A stretch of DNA of 64,000 bases from Lachnospiraceae bacterium (GCA_910576335.1 CAJTIU010000009.1:62001-126000); one strand, 5' to 3'; numbered from the stretch's first letter, positions 16,540-25,508 are shown. The notes: generated by a model from the sequence alone, not told the origin. Translations and numbers: made by a program.

Positions 16540-17130
16540 ATGAAAGATCTGGCTGACGGGAGCAGGAAGAAAATATTACGGCGTCTTGCGGCGCTGACAG
16601 GATTCTGTCTCGGACTTGCGGCAGCAGGCATGGGGGCTTGCACAAGCGCGGCGGCGGAGAGCCGTTTGGAGGGACAGACTCTGGCAGACGGAAATTATGC
16701 GATAGAGGTTGCTTTATCAGGAGGGAGTGGAAAGGCAAGTGTAGAGTCTCCGACCCGGCTGACAGTGGAACAGGGAGAATGTTTCGCCCAGATTACCTGG
16801 AGCAGCCCTAATTATGACTATATGATCGTAGACGGCAAGACTTACTATAATGAGAATACACAGGGCGGCAACTCCACTTTCCGTATTCCCATACTGGTAT
16901 TTGATGAGGAGATGCCGGTTATTGCAGATACAGTGGCAATGGGATCCCCCCATGAGATTCCGTACACACTGTTGTTTTATTCAGACTCCATCGGCAGTGA
17001 GAGCAGTCTGCCAAAGGAGGGGGCAAAGCGTGTTCTCGTCATGGCCGCCTTTATTATTATCGCAGGCGGCATATTAAACTACTTTGTGAACAAGAAAAAA
17101 AGGAAGGATTATTTGGGAGCAAAAAGATGA
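16540..17130 (+). CDS. Membrane-anchored lipoprotein with a NEAT-like domain, in the B12 operon
   Basis: 196 residues; ATG 16540 follows AGGAGGG. An N-terminal signal with a possible lipobox MGAC (Cys34), then a beta-rich domain of about 115 residues starting LADGNYAIEV and with IPILVFDEEMPVIADT and PHEIPYTLLFY, and at about 166-185 a C-terminal membrane segment followed by KKKRK. The pattern is like NEAT-type haem-binding domains, and the lipoprotein at 21525 is a shorter relative. I infer a surface tetrapyrrole-binding role. It could equally serve the flanking ABC-2 exporter. Overlaps bioY by 4 bases (ATGA). Confidence 0.6.
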   Translation: MKDLADGSRKKILRRLAALTGFCLGLAAAGMGACTSAAAESRLEGQTLADGNYAIEVALSGGSGKASVESPTRLTVEQGECFAQITWSSPNYDYMIVDGKTYYNENTQGGNSTFRIPILVFDEEMPVIADTVAMGSPHEIPYTLLFYSDSIGSESSLPKEGAKRVLVMAAFIIIAGGILNYFVNKKKRKDYLGAKR

Positions 17131-17714
17131 ACATAAAAAGTGAAAAACAATTTTTGAGTATACGTGAGCTGACAGCAGGCGGTTTGTTTGCAGCGCTGGT
17201 CGCTGTCGGAGCATTTATTAAGATTACATTGCCTACAGAACCAATTCCGATGCATTTTACCCTTCAGTGGTTTTTTGTACTGCTTGCAGGCCTGCTTCTG
17301 AATAAGCGTCTTGCAGGAGCCAGCGTGGGCGTATATCTGCTGATTGGATTAACAGGGGTGCCTATCTTTGCCTCAGGGGGAGGTCTTTCCTATCTGCTCC
17401 GGCCGTCCTTTGGATATCTTCTGGGGTTTGCCCTTGCCGCGTATATTATGGCGTGGATGTGTGAAGAGGCCGGACGAATCAGGTTCTGGAAACTTTTGTT
17501 TATCTCCATTGCTGGTCTGCTGGTCTATTATGGGATTGGGATGCTGTACTTTTTTGTTGTCTGTCATTTCCTGATTTTTCAGGAGGTCACATGGAAGATC
17601 CTGCTGGTGAACTGCTTTCTGCTGACAGTAGGACCAGATTTTGCCCTCTGCGTGGCAGCTGTGGGAGTGGCGGCGAAACTTCGGGGAGTGGTCAGAGACT
17701 CCCTTTATGGATAA
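17127..17714 (+). CDS. BioY-family ECF transporter substrate-binding (S) component
   Basis: 195 residues, about six membrane helices, with BioY signatures: ALVAVGAFIKITLPTEPIPM near the N-terminus, LAGASVGVYLLIGLTGVPIF, and GGGLSYLLRPSFGYLLGF. BioY binds biotin and normally needs an EcfAA-T energising module, which is not in the window. Its place in the B12 operon between a NEAT-like lipoprotein and hemC is unusual; it may simply import biotin, or have changed ligand. Confidence 0.85.
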   Translation: MNIKSEKQFLSIRELTAGGLFAALVAVGAFIKITLPTEPIPMHFTLQWFFVLLAGLLLNKRLAGASVGVYLLIGLTGVPIFASGGGLSYLLRPSFGYLLGFALAAYIMAWMCEEAGRIRFWKLLFISIAGLLVYYGIGMLYFFVVCHFLIFQEVTWKILLVNCFLLTVGPDFALCVAAVGVAAKLRGVVRDSLYG

Positions 17715-17739
17715 TAGAAGAATAGAAGAAGGAGGCATA

Positions 17740-17764
17740 TAACTGTGAAGGTACTGAACAGTTA
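17740..17764. repeat. TAACTG/CAGTTA hairpin repeat, copy 3
   Basis: TAACTG-TGAAGGTACTGAA-CAGTTA, immediately before hemC (ATG 17771) and just after its apparent AGGAGG site. The loop text GAAGGTACTG is shared with the copies at 52860 and 52957. Confidence 0.7.
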
Positions 17765-17770
17765 AGAACT

Positions 17771-18655
17771 ATGAAGAAAATCAGAATTGGAACAAGAAAG
17801 AGCCGGCTGGCTGTGATACAGGCGGAAACCGTGGCGAAATATATTAACCTTAATTGTGAAGGATATGAAGCAGAGCTGGTGAAGGTGGTAACGACAGGAG
17901 ATCAGATTTTATCAAAAAAGTTAGATGAGATCGGGGAGAAGGGATTATTTGTTAAGGAGCTGGATCTGGCGCTGAAGAACGGAGTGACAGATCTCTCTGT
18001 GCATTCCTTAAAGGATATGCCCATGGATGTGCCGGCAGAACTTCCTATCATTGGTTTTTCCAGCAGGGAGGATGCAAGAGATGTTCTGGTACTGCCAGAG
18101 GGAGTTGCAGAATATGACGGACGCGCTCCAGTCGGCTGCTCCAGCAACAGGAGGATTCTTCAGCTCCAGGACATTTATCCAGGAGTGGAGATAAAAAATA
18201 TGAGAGGAAATGTCCTGACCAGGCTGGAAAAGCTGGACCGGGGGGAATGCGGTGCACTGGTTCTGGCGGCGGCAGGCTTAAAAAGGCTTGGACTTAAGGA
18301 GCGCATCAGCAGATATTTTCAGACAGACGAGATGATACCGGCTGCAGGACAGGGAATTCTGGGTATCCAGGGGAGGTCAGACAGGGACTATGGTTTCCTG
18401 CAGGATTTTTTTGACAGGGAGGCAGGAGACTGTGCCCTGTGCGAGAGGGCATTCATGACCTATCTGAATGGAGGCTGCTCTGTGCCGATAGGCGTATATG
18501 CAGAGATTGTGGATGAAGAGCGGATGGAGGTACGGGGGCTTTACTATGATGAAACGACCGGAACCTCCCGGAGGATGCAGATGACAGGCAGCCGGAGCAG
18601 TGCGGCGGCACTTGGAACAAAGCTTGCGAAAAAGCTTAAGGAGGAAGGAATATGA
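17771..18655 (+). CDS. hemC: Porphobilinogen deaminase (hydroxymethylbilane synthase)
   Basis: 294 residues. Begins with the typical IRIGTRKSRLAVIQA; later LSVHSLKDMPMDVP, VGCSSNRR and MRGNVLTRLEKLD; the dipyrromethane cofactor is bound by Cys236 in LNGGCSVPIG. It joins four porphobilinogens to hydroxymethylbilane, supplying the tetrapyrrole for uroporphyrinogen III. Overlaps the next gene by 4 bases. The hemA, hemL and hemB genes are not in the window. Confidence 0.97.
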   Translation: MKKIRIGTRKSRLAVIQAETVAKYINLNCEGYEAELVKVVTTGDQILSKKLDEIGEKGLFVKELDLALKNGVTDLSVHSLKDMPMDVPAELPIIGFSSREDARDVLVLPEGVAEYDGRAPVGCSSNRRILQLQDIYPGVEIKNMRGNVLTRLEKLDRGECGALVLAAAGLKRLGLKERISRYFQTDEMIPAAGQGILGIQGRSDRDYGFLQDFFDREAGDCALCERAFMTYLNGGCSVPIGVYAEIVDEERMEVRGLYYDETTGTSRRMQMTGSRSSAAALGTKLAKKLKEEGI

Positions 18656-20160
18656 AGCAGGCAGGAAAAGTATGGCTGGTAGGTGCGGGTCCCGGTTCAG
18701 CAGAGCTATTAACTGTAAAAGCATGCCGGCTGTTAGAAACCGGGGACTGCATTGTATATGACAGGCTTGTGGGCAGGGAGATACTTGCTATGATTCCGCC
18801 AGACCGTGAGATGATTGATGTGGGAAAAGCATCTGGAAACCACCTGGTATCCCAGTGGGAGATTAATCAGATTCTGGTCAGGGAGGCAAAGCTTGGCAAA
18901 AAGGTAATACGCCTAAAGGGTGGGGATCCTTTTTTGTTCGGAAGAGGAGGAGAGGAATTAGAGGTTCTTAATAAAGAAGGAATTCCGTTTGAGGTGGTGC
19001 CGGGGATCTCTTCTGGATTTGCAGTTCCGGCTTATCAGGGGATTCCGGTTACACACAGGGATTATGTGTCCAGCGTACATATTATCACAGGGCATCATAA
19101 AGCCGGAAAAAGTGAAGAAATTGACTATGAAGCCCTTGTCCGGACGAAGGGGACGCTGGTATTTCTTATGGGGGTGGCTGCGCTGGAAGGAATCATGGAG
19201 GGTCTTCAGGGTGCAGGAATGAGGGAGGATATGCCTGCGGCTATTCTGGAAAAAGGAACAACGGCAGATCAGAGGCGGATTGTGGCAACCGTGAAAACTC
19301 TTGCAGGGGAAGCCAGGAAGCAAAGGATTGGGACTCCTTCCATTATTGTTGTGGGAGAGGTCTGCACTCTTGCGGATCAATTCTCCTGGCACAAGGATCT
19401 TCCTTTATCGGGGGAAAGGATTGTGGTAACACGTCCTGCCGGACGAGGTATGAAGCTGCAGAATTACTTAAAGGAATTAGGGGCAGAGGTTCTGTCTGTC
19501 CCGGTGATCCGGACGGTTCCGGTTACTAAGAAGGAGGATCTTGAGAGGATCCGGGCAGAGCTTGAGAGACTTAAGGAATATCAGGTGCTGGCATTCACGT
19601 CTCCTTATGGAGTGGAGCGGTTTTTCGAGATCCTTCTGGAGGAAGGAATGGATGCCAGGGATGTGTCACATATGAGTTTCGCCGTGATCGGACAGGGGAC
19701 GGCGGATGCTCTTAAGGAAAAAGGAATCCGGGCAGATTACATGCCAGAGCAATATGACGGCGTCTCCCTTGGACGGCTGCTTTGTGAGACCCTGGAGGAC
19801 GGGGCGGGGATTCTGCTTGCAAGATCCTCCATCGGAGCCCCTGAGATCTTACGGGAGATCGCTAATAACCAGTCCCTTACTTACACAGACCTGGCGGTCT
19901 ATGATACGCAGTTCGAGGAAGATATGGGAGAGCGTCTTCGCTCCTTCATGGAAGACGGCGGCGTCACGAAGGTGATCTTCACCAGCAGCTCCACGGTAGA
20001 GGGATTCTGCAGGCTTATGGGTGCATACCCTTATGAAAAGATCAGGGCAGTATGCATCGGCAGGAAGACTGCACAGAAGGCAGAAAGAGTCGGAATGCGG
20101 ACTGCAACTGCCAGGAATGCCACACTGGAAGAGCTGGTACGGCACTGCATGGGACAGTGA
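18652..20160 (+). CDS. cobA-hemD: Uroporphyrinogen-III C-methyltransferase / uroporphyrinogen-III synthase fusion
   Basis: 502 residues. Residues 1-245 are SUMT (CobA): VGAGPGSAELLTVKA, RLKGGDPFLFGRGGEE, VVPGISSGFAVPA and GIPVTHR. Residues about 255-500 are HemD (IVVTRPAGRGMKLQ, LAFTSPYGVERFFE, IFTSSSTVEGF, VCIGRKTAQKA). It closes hydroxymethylbilane to uroporphyrinogen III and then methylates C-2 and C-7 to precorrin-2. This fusion is common in clostridial B12 operons. No precorrin-2 dehydrogenase is visible in the window. Confidence 0.96.
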   Translation: MKQAGKVWLVGAGPGSAELLTVKACRLLETGDCIVYDRLVGREILAMIPPDREMIDVGKASGNHLVSQWEINQILVREAKLGKKVIRLKGGDPFLFGRGGEELEVLNKEGIPFEVVPGISSGFAVPAYQGIPVTHRDYVSSVHIITGHHKAGKSEEIDYEALVRTKGTLVFLMGVAALEGIMEGLQGAGMREDMPAAILEKGTTADQRRIVATVKTLAGEARKQRIGTPSIIVVGEVCTLADQFSWHKDLPLSGERIVVTRPAGRGMKLQNYLKELGAEVLSVPVIRTVPVTKKEDLERIRAELERLKEYQVLAFTSPYGVERFFEILLEEGMDARDVSHMSFAVIGQGTADALKEKGIRADYMPEQYDGVSLGRLLCETLEDGAGILLARSSIGAPEILREIANNQSLTYTDLAVYDTQFEEDMGERLRSFMEDGGVTKVIFTSSSTVEGFCRLMGAYPYEKIRAVCIGRKTAQKAERVGMRTATARNATLEELVRHCMGQ

Positions 20161-20209
20161 AGGCGCGGAACTGTTCCGTATATCACAGAGAAGAAAAGGA
20201 GAAGAAAAG

Positions 20210-21427
20210 ATGAAGAAAAGATTAGTATCAGCATTACTAGCAGGAGCTATGGCGTGTTCTATGGTATTGACAGGCTGTTCAGGAGGAGATGCAGAGAAGA
20301 AGGATACACCGCCTGCGGAGAAGGAAACCGATACAAATAAGGGAAAGGAGCAGGATGCAGTGGGAGAGGCAGCCGCGTTAATTGACGCAATCTATGTACA
20401 GGAGAGGACAGACCAGACGGATGAGCAGTGTGCAAAGGCAAAGGAAGCATGGGATGCGCTGACAGAGGAGGAAAAGGAGCAGGTAGCAGGTGTAAATGCT
20501 GATCCGGACTATTTTGGCAGGGATACCGGGGATGCTTCAAAGGATGATCCCCGCAATCAGGATGAGATCGGGGAAAATGAGATCCTGGCAGTCAGTTTTG
20601 GTACTTCCTTTAACAGCAGCCGTGTGGATGACATTAAGGGAATTGAGGACGCCATACAGGCGGCATATCCGGACTGGTCTGTTAGAAGGGCATTCACGTC
20701 ACAGATTATTATCAATCATGTACAGGCGCGGGACGGCGAGGCCATTGATAACATGCAGCAGGCCCTGGACCGTGCAGTGGCAAATAAGGTAAAGAACCTG
20801 ATAGTACAGCCTACTCATCTGATGCATGGAGCGGAATATAATGAGATGATGGAGGCGGTGTCGGCCTATGAAGATCAGTTTGAGACCGTGAAAATTGCAG
20901 AGCCTCTCCTGGGTGATGTGGGTACGGATGCAACGGTGATCAATGCAGATAAAGAGGCAGTTGCAAAGGCACTTACCGCAGAAGCAGTAAAAGAGGCAGG
21001 CTTTGACAGCCTGGACGCGGCAGAGGAGGATCAGACCGCATTTGTATTTCTGGGACACGGTACTTCCCATACTGCAAAGGTGTCTTACAGCCAGATGCAG
21101 ACGCAGATGGGAGAGCTTGGATATGACAATGTATTTATCGGTACCGTAGAGGGGGAACCAGAGGAAACCTCCTGCGAGGCAGTCATGGAGGCAGTGGCAC
21201 AGGCTGGTTATAAGAAGGTGATCTTACGTCCTCTGATGGTAGTGGCAGGCGACCATGCGAATAATGATATGGCAGGAGAGGATGAGGACTCCTGGATCAG
21301 TGCCTTTAGGGCTTCCGGGGAATTTGACAGTGTGGATGCGCAGATCTCTGGTCTCGGCTCCATTGCTGACATTCAGAAGCTCTACGTGGAACATATAAAG
21401 GCAGTTATGAACGATACTGCGCGCTAG
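20210..21427 (+). CDS. cbiK: Exported CbiK-type sirohydrochlorin cobaltochelatase lipoprotein
   Basis: 405 residues from ATG 20210 (AAAAGGAG site). The signal peptide ends in LTGC (Cys23), so the enzyme should sit outside the membrane as a lipoprotein. Residues 24-120 are an acidic helical extension; residues about 125-400 are a CbiK chelatase (ILAVSFGTSFNSSR, QPTHLMHGAEY with His203, FLGHGTSH with His283, GDHANNDMAG with His349). Cytosolic CbiK is about 265 residues and puts Co(II) into sirohydrochlorin. Desulfovibrio has a periplasmic form. An extracytoplasmic place is odd for a biosynthetic step and fits metal or tetrapyrrole handling with the neighbouring uptake genes. Confidence 0.88.
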   Translation: MKKRLVSALLAGAMACSMVLTGCSGGDAEKKDTPPAEKETDTNKGKEQDAVGEAAALIDAIYVQERTDQTDEQCAKAKEAWDALTEEEKEQVAGVNADPDYFGRDTGDASKDDPRNQDEIGENEILAVSFGTSFNSSRVDDIKGIEDAIQAAYPDWSVRRAFTSQIIINHVQARDGEAIDNMQQALDRAVANKVKNLIVQPTHLMHGAEYNEMMEAVSAYEDQFETVKIAEPLLGDVGTDATVINADKEAVAKALTAEAVKEAGFDSLDAAEEDQTAFVFLGHGTSHTAKVSYSQMQTQMGELGYDNVFIGTVEGEPEETSCEAVMEAVAQAGYKKVILRPLMVVAGDHANNDMAGEDEDSWISAFRASGEFDSVDAQISGLGSIADIQKLYVEHIKAVMNDTAR

Positions 21428-21524
21428 ATAAATCTGACGGGCAGCATAACATGATGCACACAGCCGCATAAGGAAGTATGCCGCGGCTGCGATGAGTATA
21501 ACAGAAAAAAAGGAAGTAACGGAA

Positions 21525-22067
21525 ATGCGAAAAGGATGTGGGATTTTTTTCATTGTGCTGATGGCTGCAGTCCTGGCAGGATGTGCAGAAAAGGTCAATA
21601 CACAGGATCAGGAGCCTTCCGGGACTCTGGCAGTGCCAGAAGAGGATTCGAAAGTTCCGGAAGAGGAGGATTTAGACGTAGTGATTGAACTGGCTGACGG
21701 AGTCTATACGGCAGAATTCGAGACGGACAGCAGTATGTTCCATGTAAGTGAGGCATGTGAAGGGAAAGGGACGCTGACAGTAGAGAAGGGAAACATGACG
21801 ATCCATGTATCCCTGGCTTCTAAGAATATTGTAAAGCTCTACTGCGGCCTGGCAGAGAATGCCGGGAAGGCAGAGGACGGGCTGCTTCTTCCAACTGAAG
21901 ATACGGTTACATACAGTGACGGTTTATCGGAGGTGGTCTATGGCTTCGATATACCGGTTCCGGCAATTGGAGAGGAATTTGATCTGGCGCTGATCGGGAA
22001 AAAGGGGACATGGTATGACCATAAGGTCCGTGTCACGTCCCCGGTGCCCGCAGACAGTAAACCATAA
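21525..22067 (+). CDS. Lipoprotein with a NEAT-like domain
   Basis: About 180 residues from ATG 21525 (AAGGAAG site). Lipoprotein signal MRKGCGIFFIVLM...LAGC (Cys20), an acidic linker, then a beta-rich domain of about 120 residues starting LADGVYTAEF, with GKGTLTVEKGNMTIHVSL and a C-terminal IGKKGTWYDHKVRV. It resembles the domain in the 16540 gene and haem-binding NEAT domains; the exact family is uncertain. Lying between the exported chelatase and an iron/B12-type ABC importer, it probably binds a tetrapyrrole at the surface. Confidence 0.6.
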   Translation: MRKGCGIFFIVLMAAVLAGCAEKVNTQDQEPSGTLAVPEEDSKVPEEEDLDVVIELADGVYTAEFETDSSMFHVSEACEGKGTLTVEKGNMTIHVSLASKNIVKLYCGLAENAGKAEDGLLLPTEDTVTYSDGLSEVVYGFDIPVPAIGEEFDLALIGKKGTWYDHKVRVTSPVPADSKP

Positions 22068-22085
22068 AGGAAAAGGAAGGATAAC

Positions 22086-23273
22086 ATGATGAAGAGAACA
22101 GACTGGGTGAGGACTTTCTGCCTGTTGGTTCTTGCGGTAGTGATGCTGTCTGTAGCATCCGCCGGCTGTGGCAGACGGCAGAGTGAAGAGCTAGAACCAG
22201 ATGCAGAGGAATGCTTCAGTTTTGATGCAAAGGGGGTTAAGGGCATGACTCTTGCGTCCCAGCTTGAACCTGAGTATGCAGAGGGGTTCCGTATCTATTA
22301 TTATAAGGAAGGATTCCGGGTCATTGACGTAAAGGGAAGTGCATCCTATCTGGTCGTTCCGCAGGGAAAAGAGGTTCCAGGCAGTCTGCCGGAGGGAATG
22401 GTGGTTCTTAAGAAACCCCTGAACCGGATCTATGTTGCAGGGACTGCCACCATGGCCATGTTCAATGCTCTTGGCGGACTGGACCAGGTAGGATTCAGCA
22501 GCCTGAAAGCAGAAGACTGGTATGTGGAGGCGGCCAGAAAAGCCATGGAGGCAGGCAAGATCCAGTTTGCAGGAAAATACAGCGAGCCTGATTATGAGAT
22601 GCTTGTGGAGGAGGGCTGCTCTCTGGCGGTGGAATCCCAGATGATCCTTCATTCACCGAAGGTGATGGAGCAGCTTGAGATGATGGGAGTGCCGGTACTG
22701 ATCGACTGCTCCAGTAATGAGGAGCATCCCCTTGGCAGGGTGGAGTGGATTCTGGTCTATGGCGTCCTGCTTGATAAGGAGGAGGAAGCGGAGGCTTTTT
22801 TCCAGGAGCAGACGAAGGTGATGGACCAGCTTGAAGGATCCCGGAACACGGAACAGACGGTAGCGTATTTTTACATCAATTCTAGCGGACAGGCAGTGGT
22901 CAGGACCGGAACAGATTATATTGCGAAGATGATTGAGATTGCAGGGGGCAGATATCCTTTCAGCCAGCTCGGAGACGGAAAAAAGAGTACTATGGTTATT
23001 ACCATGGAAGAATTCTATACGACTTGTGCGGATGCAGACTATATCATATACAATGCTTCCATTGACAATAAGCTTACTTCTATCGGGGAACTGACTGCAA
23101 AGGATGAGATCCTCAAGAATATGAAGGCAGTGAAGGAGGGCAATGTCTTCTGTACGGATAAGGATTTTTACCAGGCAGCGGATATTGCTTCCAGGATGAT
23201 CTCGGATATTCATCTTATGCTAACAGACGGTAAGGAAGAGGATATGGCATTTTTATACAGGGTGGAGAAATGA
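22086..23273 (+). CDS. ABC importer substrate-binding lipoprotein, BtuF/FepB family
   Basis: 395 residues with a lipoprotein signal (ASAGC, Cys28). The body has the two-lobed type III binding-protein pattern: RIYVAGTATMAMFNALGGLDQVGF, the KIQFAGKYSEPDYEMLVEEG segment (loop typical of this family), then TVAYFYINSSGQAVV and IAGGRYPF. Ligands of this family are ferric siderophores, haem or cobalamin. Stop overlaps the permease start by 4 bases. Location in the B12 operon suggests a corrinoid or haem ligand. Confidence 0.88.
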   Translation: MMKRTDWVRTFCLLVLAVVMLSVASAGCGRRQSEELEPDAEECFSFDAKGVKGMTLASQLEPEYAEGFRIYYYKEGFRVIDVKGSASYLVVPQGKEVPGSLPEGMVVLKKPLNRIYVAGTATMAMFNALGGLDQVGFSSLKAEDWYVEAARKAMEAGKIQFAGKYSEPDYEMLVEEGCSLAVESQMILHSPKVMEQLEMMGVPVLIDCSSNEEHPLGRVEWILVYGVLLDKEEEAEAFFQEQTKVMDQLEGSRNTEQTVAYFYINSSGQAVVRTGTDYIAKMIEIAGGRYPFSQLGDGKKSTMVITMEEFYTTCADADYIIYNASIDNKLTSIGELTAKDEILKNMKAVKEGNVFCTDKDFYQAADIASRMISDIHLMLTDGKEEDMAFLYRVEK

Positions 23274-24313
23274 GAGAAAGCAGCTTTCACTATGAGAATT
23301 TTAAGAGGCGGAGCCGGTACGGGGCAGTATTCCTGGGTCTGATCCTGGCTCTTCTTATCATGACGGTGGTTAATATCAATACGGGGACTGTCAGGATCAG
23401 TGCGGCAGAGATTCTGAGGATTCTTTTTGCCGGACAGAGAGGAGAAACAGAATATCATATTATCTGGCAGATCCGGCTGCCGCGTATGCTGATGGCGGCA
23501 ATTCTGGGAGGAGCCCTTTCTCTTTCGGGATTTTTGCTGCAGATCTTTTTTAATAATCCCATTGCAGGCCCTTTTATCCTGGGGATTTCATCAGGAGCCA
23601 AGATGGTGGTGGCTCTTCTTATGGTCTTCTGCCTGGGCAGTATGGGGAGCATGTCCTCCTATGCACTGGTAGGGGCAGCGTTTGCAGGCTCCCTGATCTC
23701 GGTTGGCTTTGTGCTCCTGGTATCGAAGAGGCTTCAGAATATGTCAGCGCTTCTGGTTGCCGGGATCATGATCTCCTACATCTGTTCAGCAGTGACGGAC
23801 TTTGTCATTACCTTTGCTGAGGATTCGGATATTGTGAATCTGCGGGGATGGTCTCTTGGCAGTTTTTCCGGGATGAGCTGGGGCAATGTAAGGGTTAGTG
23901 CGGTGATGATTTCTGTTACGTTTCTCTGTACCTTTCTGATGTCCAAACCCATTGGGGCGTATCAGATGGGAGAGGCGTATGCCAGAAGCATGGGAGTGAA
24001 TATCAGGGTGTTCCGGGTTCTTCTGATTCTGCTTTCCAGTGTATTTTCGGCCTGTGTAACAGCATTTGCGGGTCCAATCTCTTTTGTGGGAATCGCGGTT
24101 CCGCAGCTTACGAAGCTGGCGCTTCGGACCTCCAGGCCTCTGATTGTAATTCCGGCTTCCTTTCTTGGAGGCGCGGTGTTCTGTATGTTCAGTGACCTGA
24201 TTGCCAGAATGGCATTTGCACCGCTGGAATTAAATATCAGTACCGTGACTTCGGTTCTTGGAGCGCCGGTGGTGATCTGGATGCTGGTTCACCGTGAAAA
24301 GGAGAAGAGGTAA
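23270..24313 (+). CDS. ABC importer permease, FecCD/BtuC family
   Basis: 347 residues, nine to ten membrane helices. Family markers: RLPRMLMAAILGGALSLSG near the N-terminus, NPIAGPFILGISSGAKMVV, and GPISFVGIAVPQLTKLAL, the cytoplasmic coupling helix region. It works as a dimer with the ATPase at 24315. The start (ATGAGAG) is coupled to the binding-protein stop. Confidence 0.93.
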   Translation: MRESSFHYENFKRRSRYGAVFLGLILALLIMTVVNINTGTVRISAAEILRILFAGQRGETEYHIIWQIRLPRMLMAAILGGALSLSGFLLQIFFNNPIAGPFILGISSGAKMVVALLMVFCLGSMGSMSSYALVGAAFAGSLISVGFVLLVSKRLQNMSALLVAGIMISYICSAVTDFVITFAEDSDIVNLRGWSLGSFSGMSWGNVRVSAVMISVTFLCTFLMSKPIGAYQMGEAYARSMGVNIRVFRVLLILLSSVFSACVTAFAGPISFVGIAVPQLTKLALRTSRPLIVIPASFLGGAVFCMFSDLIARMAFAPLELNISTVTSVLGAPVVIWMLVHREKEKR

Positions 24314-24314
24314 G

Positions 24315-25424
24315 ATGGCAGATTATTATTTTAAGACAGAGGATCTGGGAGTAGGATATCACGGCAGGGCAATACTTGAACATGTGAATATCGGCTTGAA
24401 AAAGGGAGAGATTCTCACACTGGTGGGACCAAACGGCGCCGGAAAATCTACGATTCTCAGAAGTATTACCAGGCAGCTTCGTATTATAAAGGGAAGAGTG
24501 GCTGTCGGGGAAAAGGATCTGTCAGATACGACTTACCAGGAGCTTGCAAAGAAGATGGCAGTGGTGTTGACAGACCGGGTAAGGCCGGAGCTAATGACAG
24601 GTCATGATATTGTGGCCACCGGCAGATATCCCTATACTGGAAGGCTTGGAATCCTGAGCCGTGAGGACGAGGAGAAGGTAGATGAGGCTATGGAACTTGT
24701 ACAGGCCAGAGAGCTTGGATGCCGTCTGTTTACCTCCTTAAGCGACGGCCAGAAGCAGAGAATCCTTCTGGCCCGGGCAATCTGCCAGGAGCCGGAGATC
24801 CTGGTGCTGGATGAGCCCACATCCTTTCTTGATATTAAATATAAGCTGGAGCTTCTGGAGATCCTGCGCCAGATGGCGAAGGGACAGAATATTACGGTCA
24901 TTATGTCCCTGCATGAGATTGACCTTGCAGGAAAGGTGTCAGATCTGGTAATCCCGGTGAGGGAGGGATGTGTGTATGACTGCGGCACACCGGAGGAGAT
25001 TCTCAGGGAGGAATTCATCCGGGAGCTGTATGGCCTCGAAAAAGGAAGCTTTGACCCGGTCTTTGGAAGCATTGAGCTTCCAAGGCAGGAGGGAGAGCCC
25101 CGGACAGCGGTTATTTCTGCCGGAGGCAGGGGAATCCCGGTGTACCGGCGTCTCCAGAAGGAGGGGGTTCCCTTCCTTGCAGGTATTTTGTACCGGAATG
25201 ATGTGGACTATCAGCTGGCAAGACGCCTTGCGGGCCGTGTGATTGCTGAGGAGCCGTTCCAGGATATCAGCGACTCCGTATATGAGGAGGCAAGGGAGGC
25301 ATTCCATAAATGCAGGGAGGTGATCTATACGGATATTCCGTGGGGAAGCTGCAACAGGAGACTTAAGGAACTGCTGGAGGAAGTAAAGAACAGGGGAGAA
25401 GCTGTCTGTGTACATGTTCCATAG
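24315..25424 (+). CDS. ABC importer ATPase, BtuD/FepC family, with an extra C-terminal domain
   Basis: 369 residues from ATG 24315 (AGAGG site), although an upstream ATG at 24294 is open. Walker A GPNGAGKST, Q-loop region, signature LSDGQKQRI, Walker B ILVLDEPTSF and H-loop SLHEIDLAG are all present in residues 1-250. After about residue 258 comes a further domain of about 110 residues (TAVISAGGRGIPVYRRLQKE, then a VIYTDIPWGSCNRR segment) not found in the standard ATPase. It could be a regulatory or small Rossmann-like domain; its role is unknown. Confidence 0.92.
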   Translation: MADYYFKTEDLGVGYHGRAILEHVNIGLKKGEILTLVGPNGAGKSTILRSITRQLRIIKGRVAVGEKDLSDTTYQELAKKMAVVLTDRVRPELMTGHDIVATGRYPYTGRLGILSREDEEKVDEAMELVQARELGCRLFTSLSDGQKQRILLARAICQEPEILVLDEPTSFLDIKYKLELLEILRQMAKGQNITVIMSLHEIDLAGKVSDLVIPVREGCVYDCGTPEEILREEFIRELYGLEKGSFDPVFGSIELPRQEGEPRTAVISAGGRGIPVYRRLQKEGVPFLAGILYRNDVDYQLARRLAGRVIAEEPFQDISDSVYEEAREAFHKCREVIYTDIPWGSCNRRLKELLEEVKNRGEAVCVHVP

Positions 25425-25508
25425 TAGTAAAAAGGCGACTGTAAAGAGGAACTAAAACAGCGCCCATGCTATAAGAAAGCGACGGGGAAGGTGAGTGGTG
25501 CAGGATTC

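Noticed and set aside
20021-20209. Longer N-terminus for the CbiK-type protein
   Set aside because: It overlaps the HemD end and would bury a clear lipoprotein signal peptide that starts at 20210.
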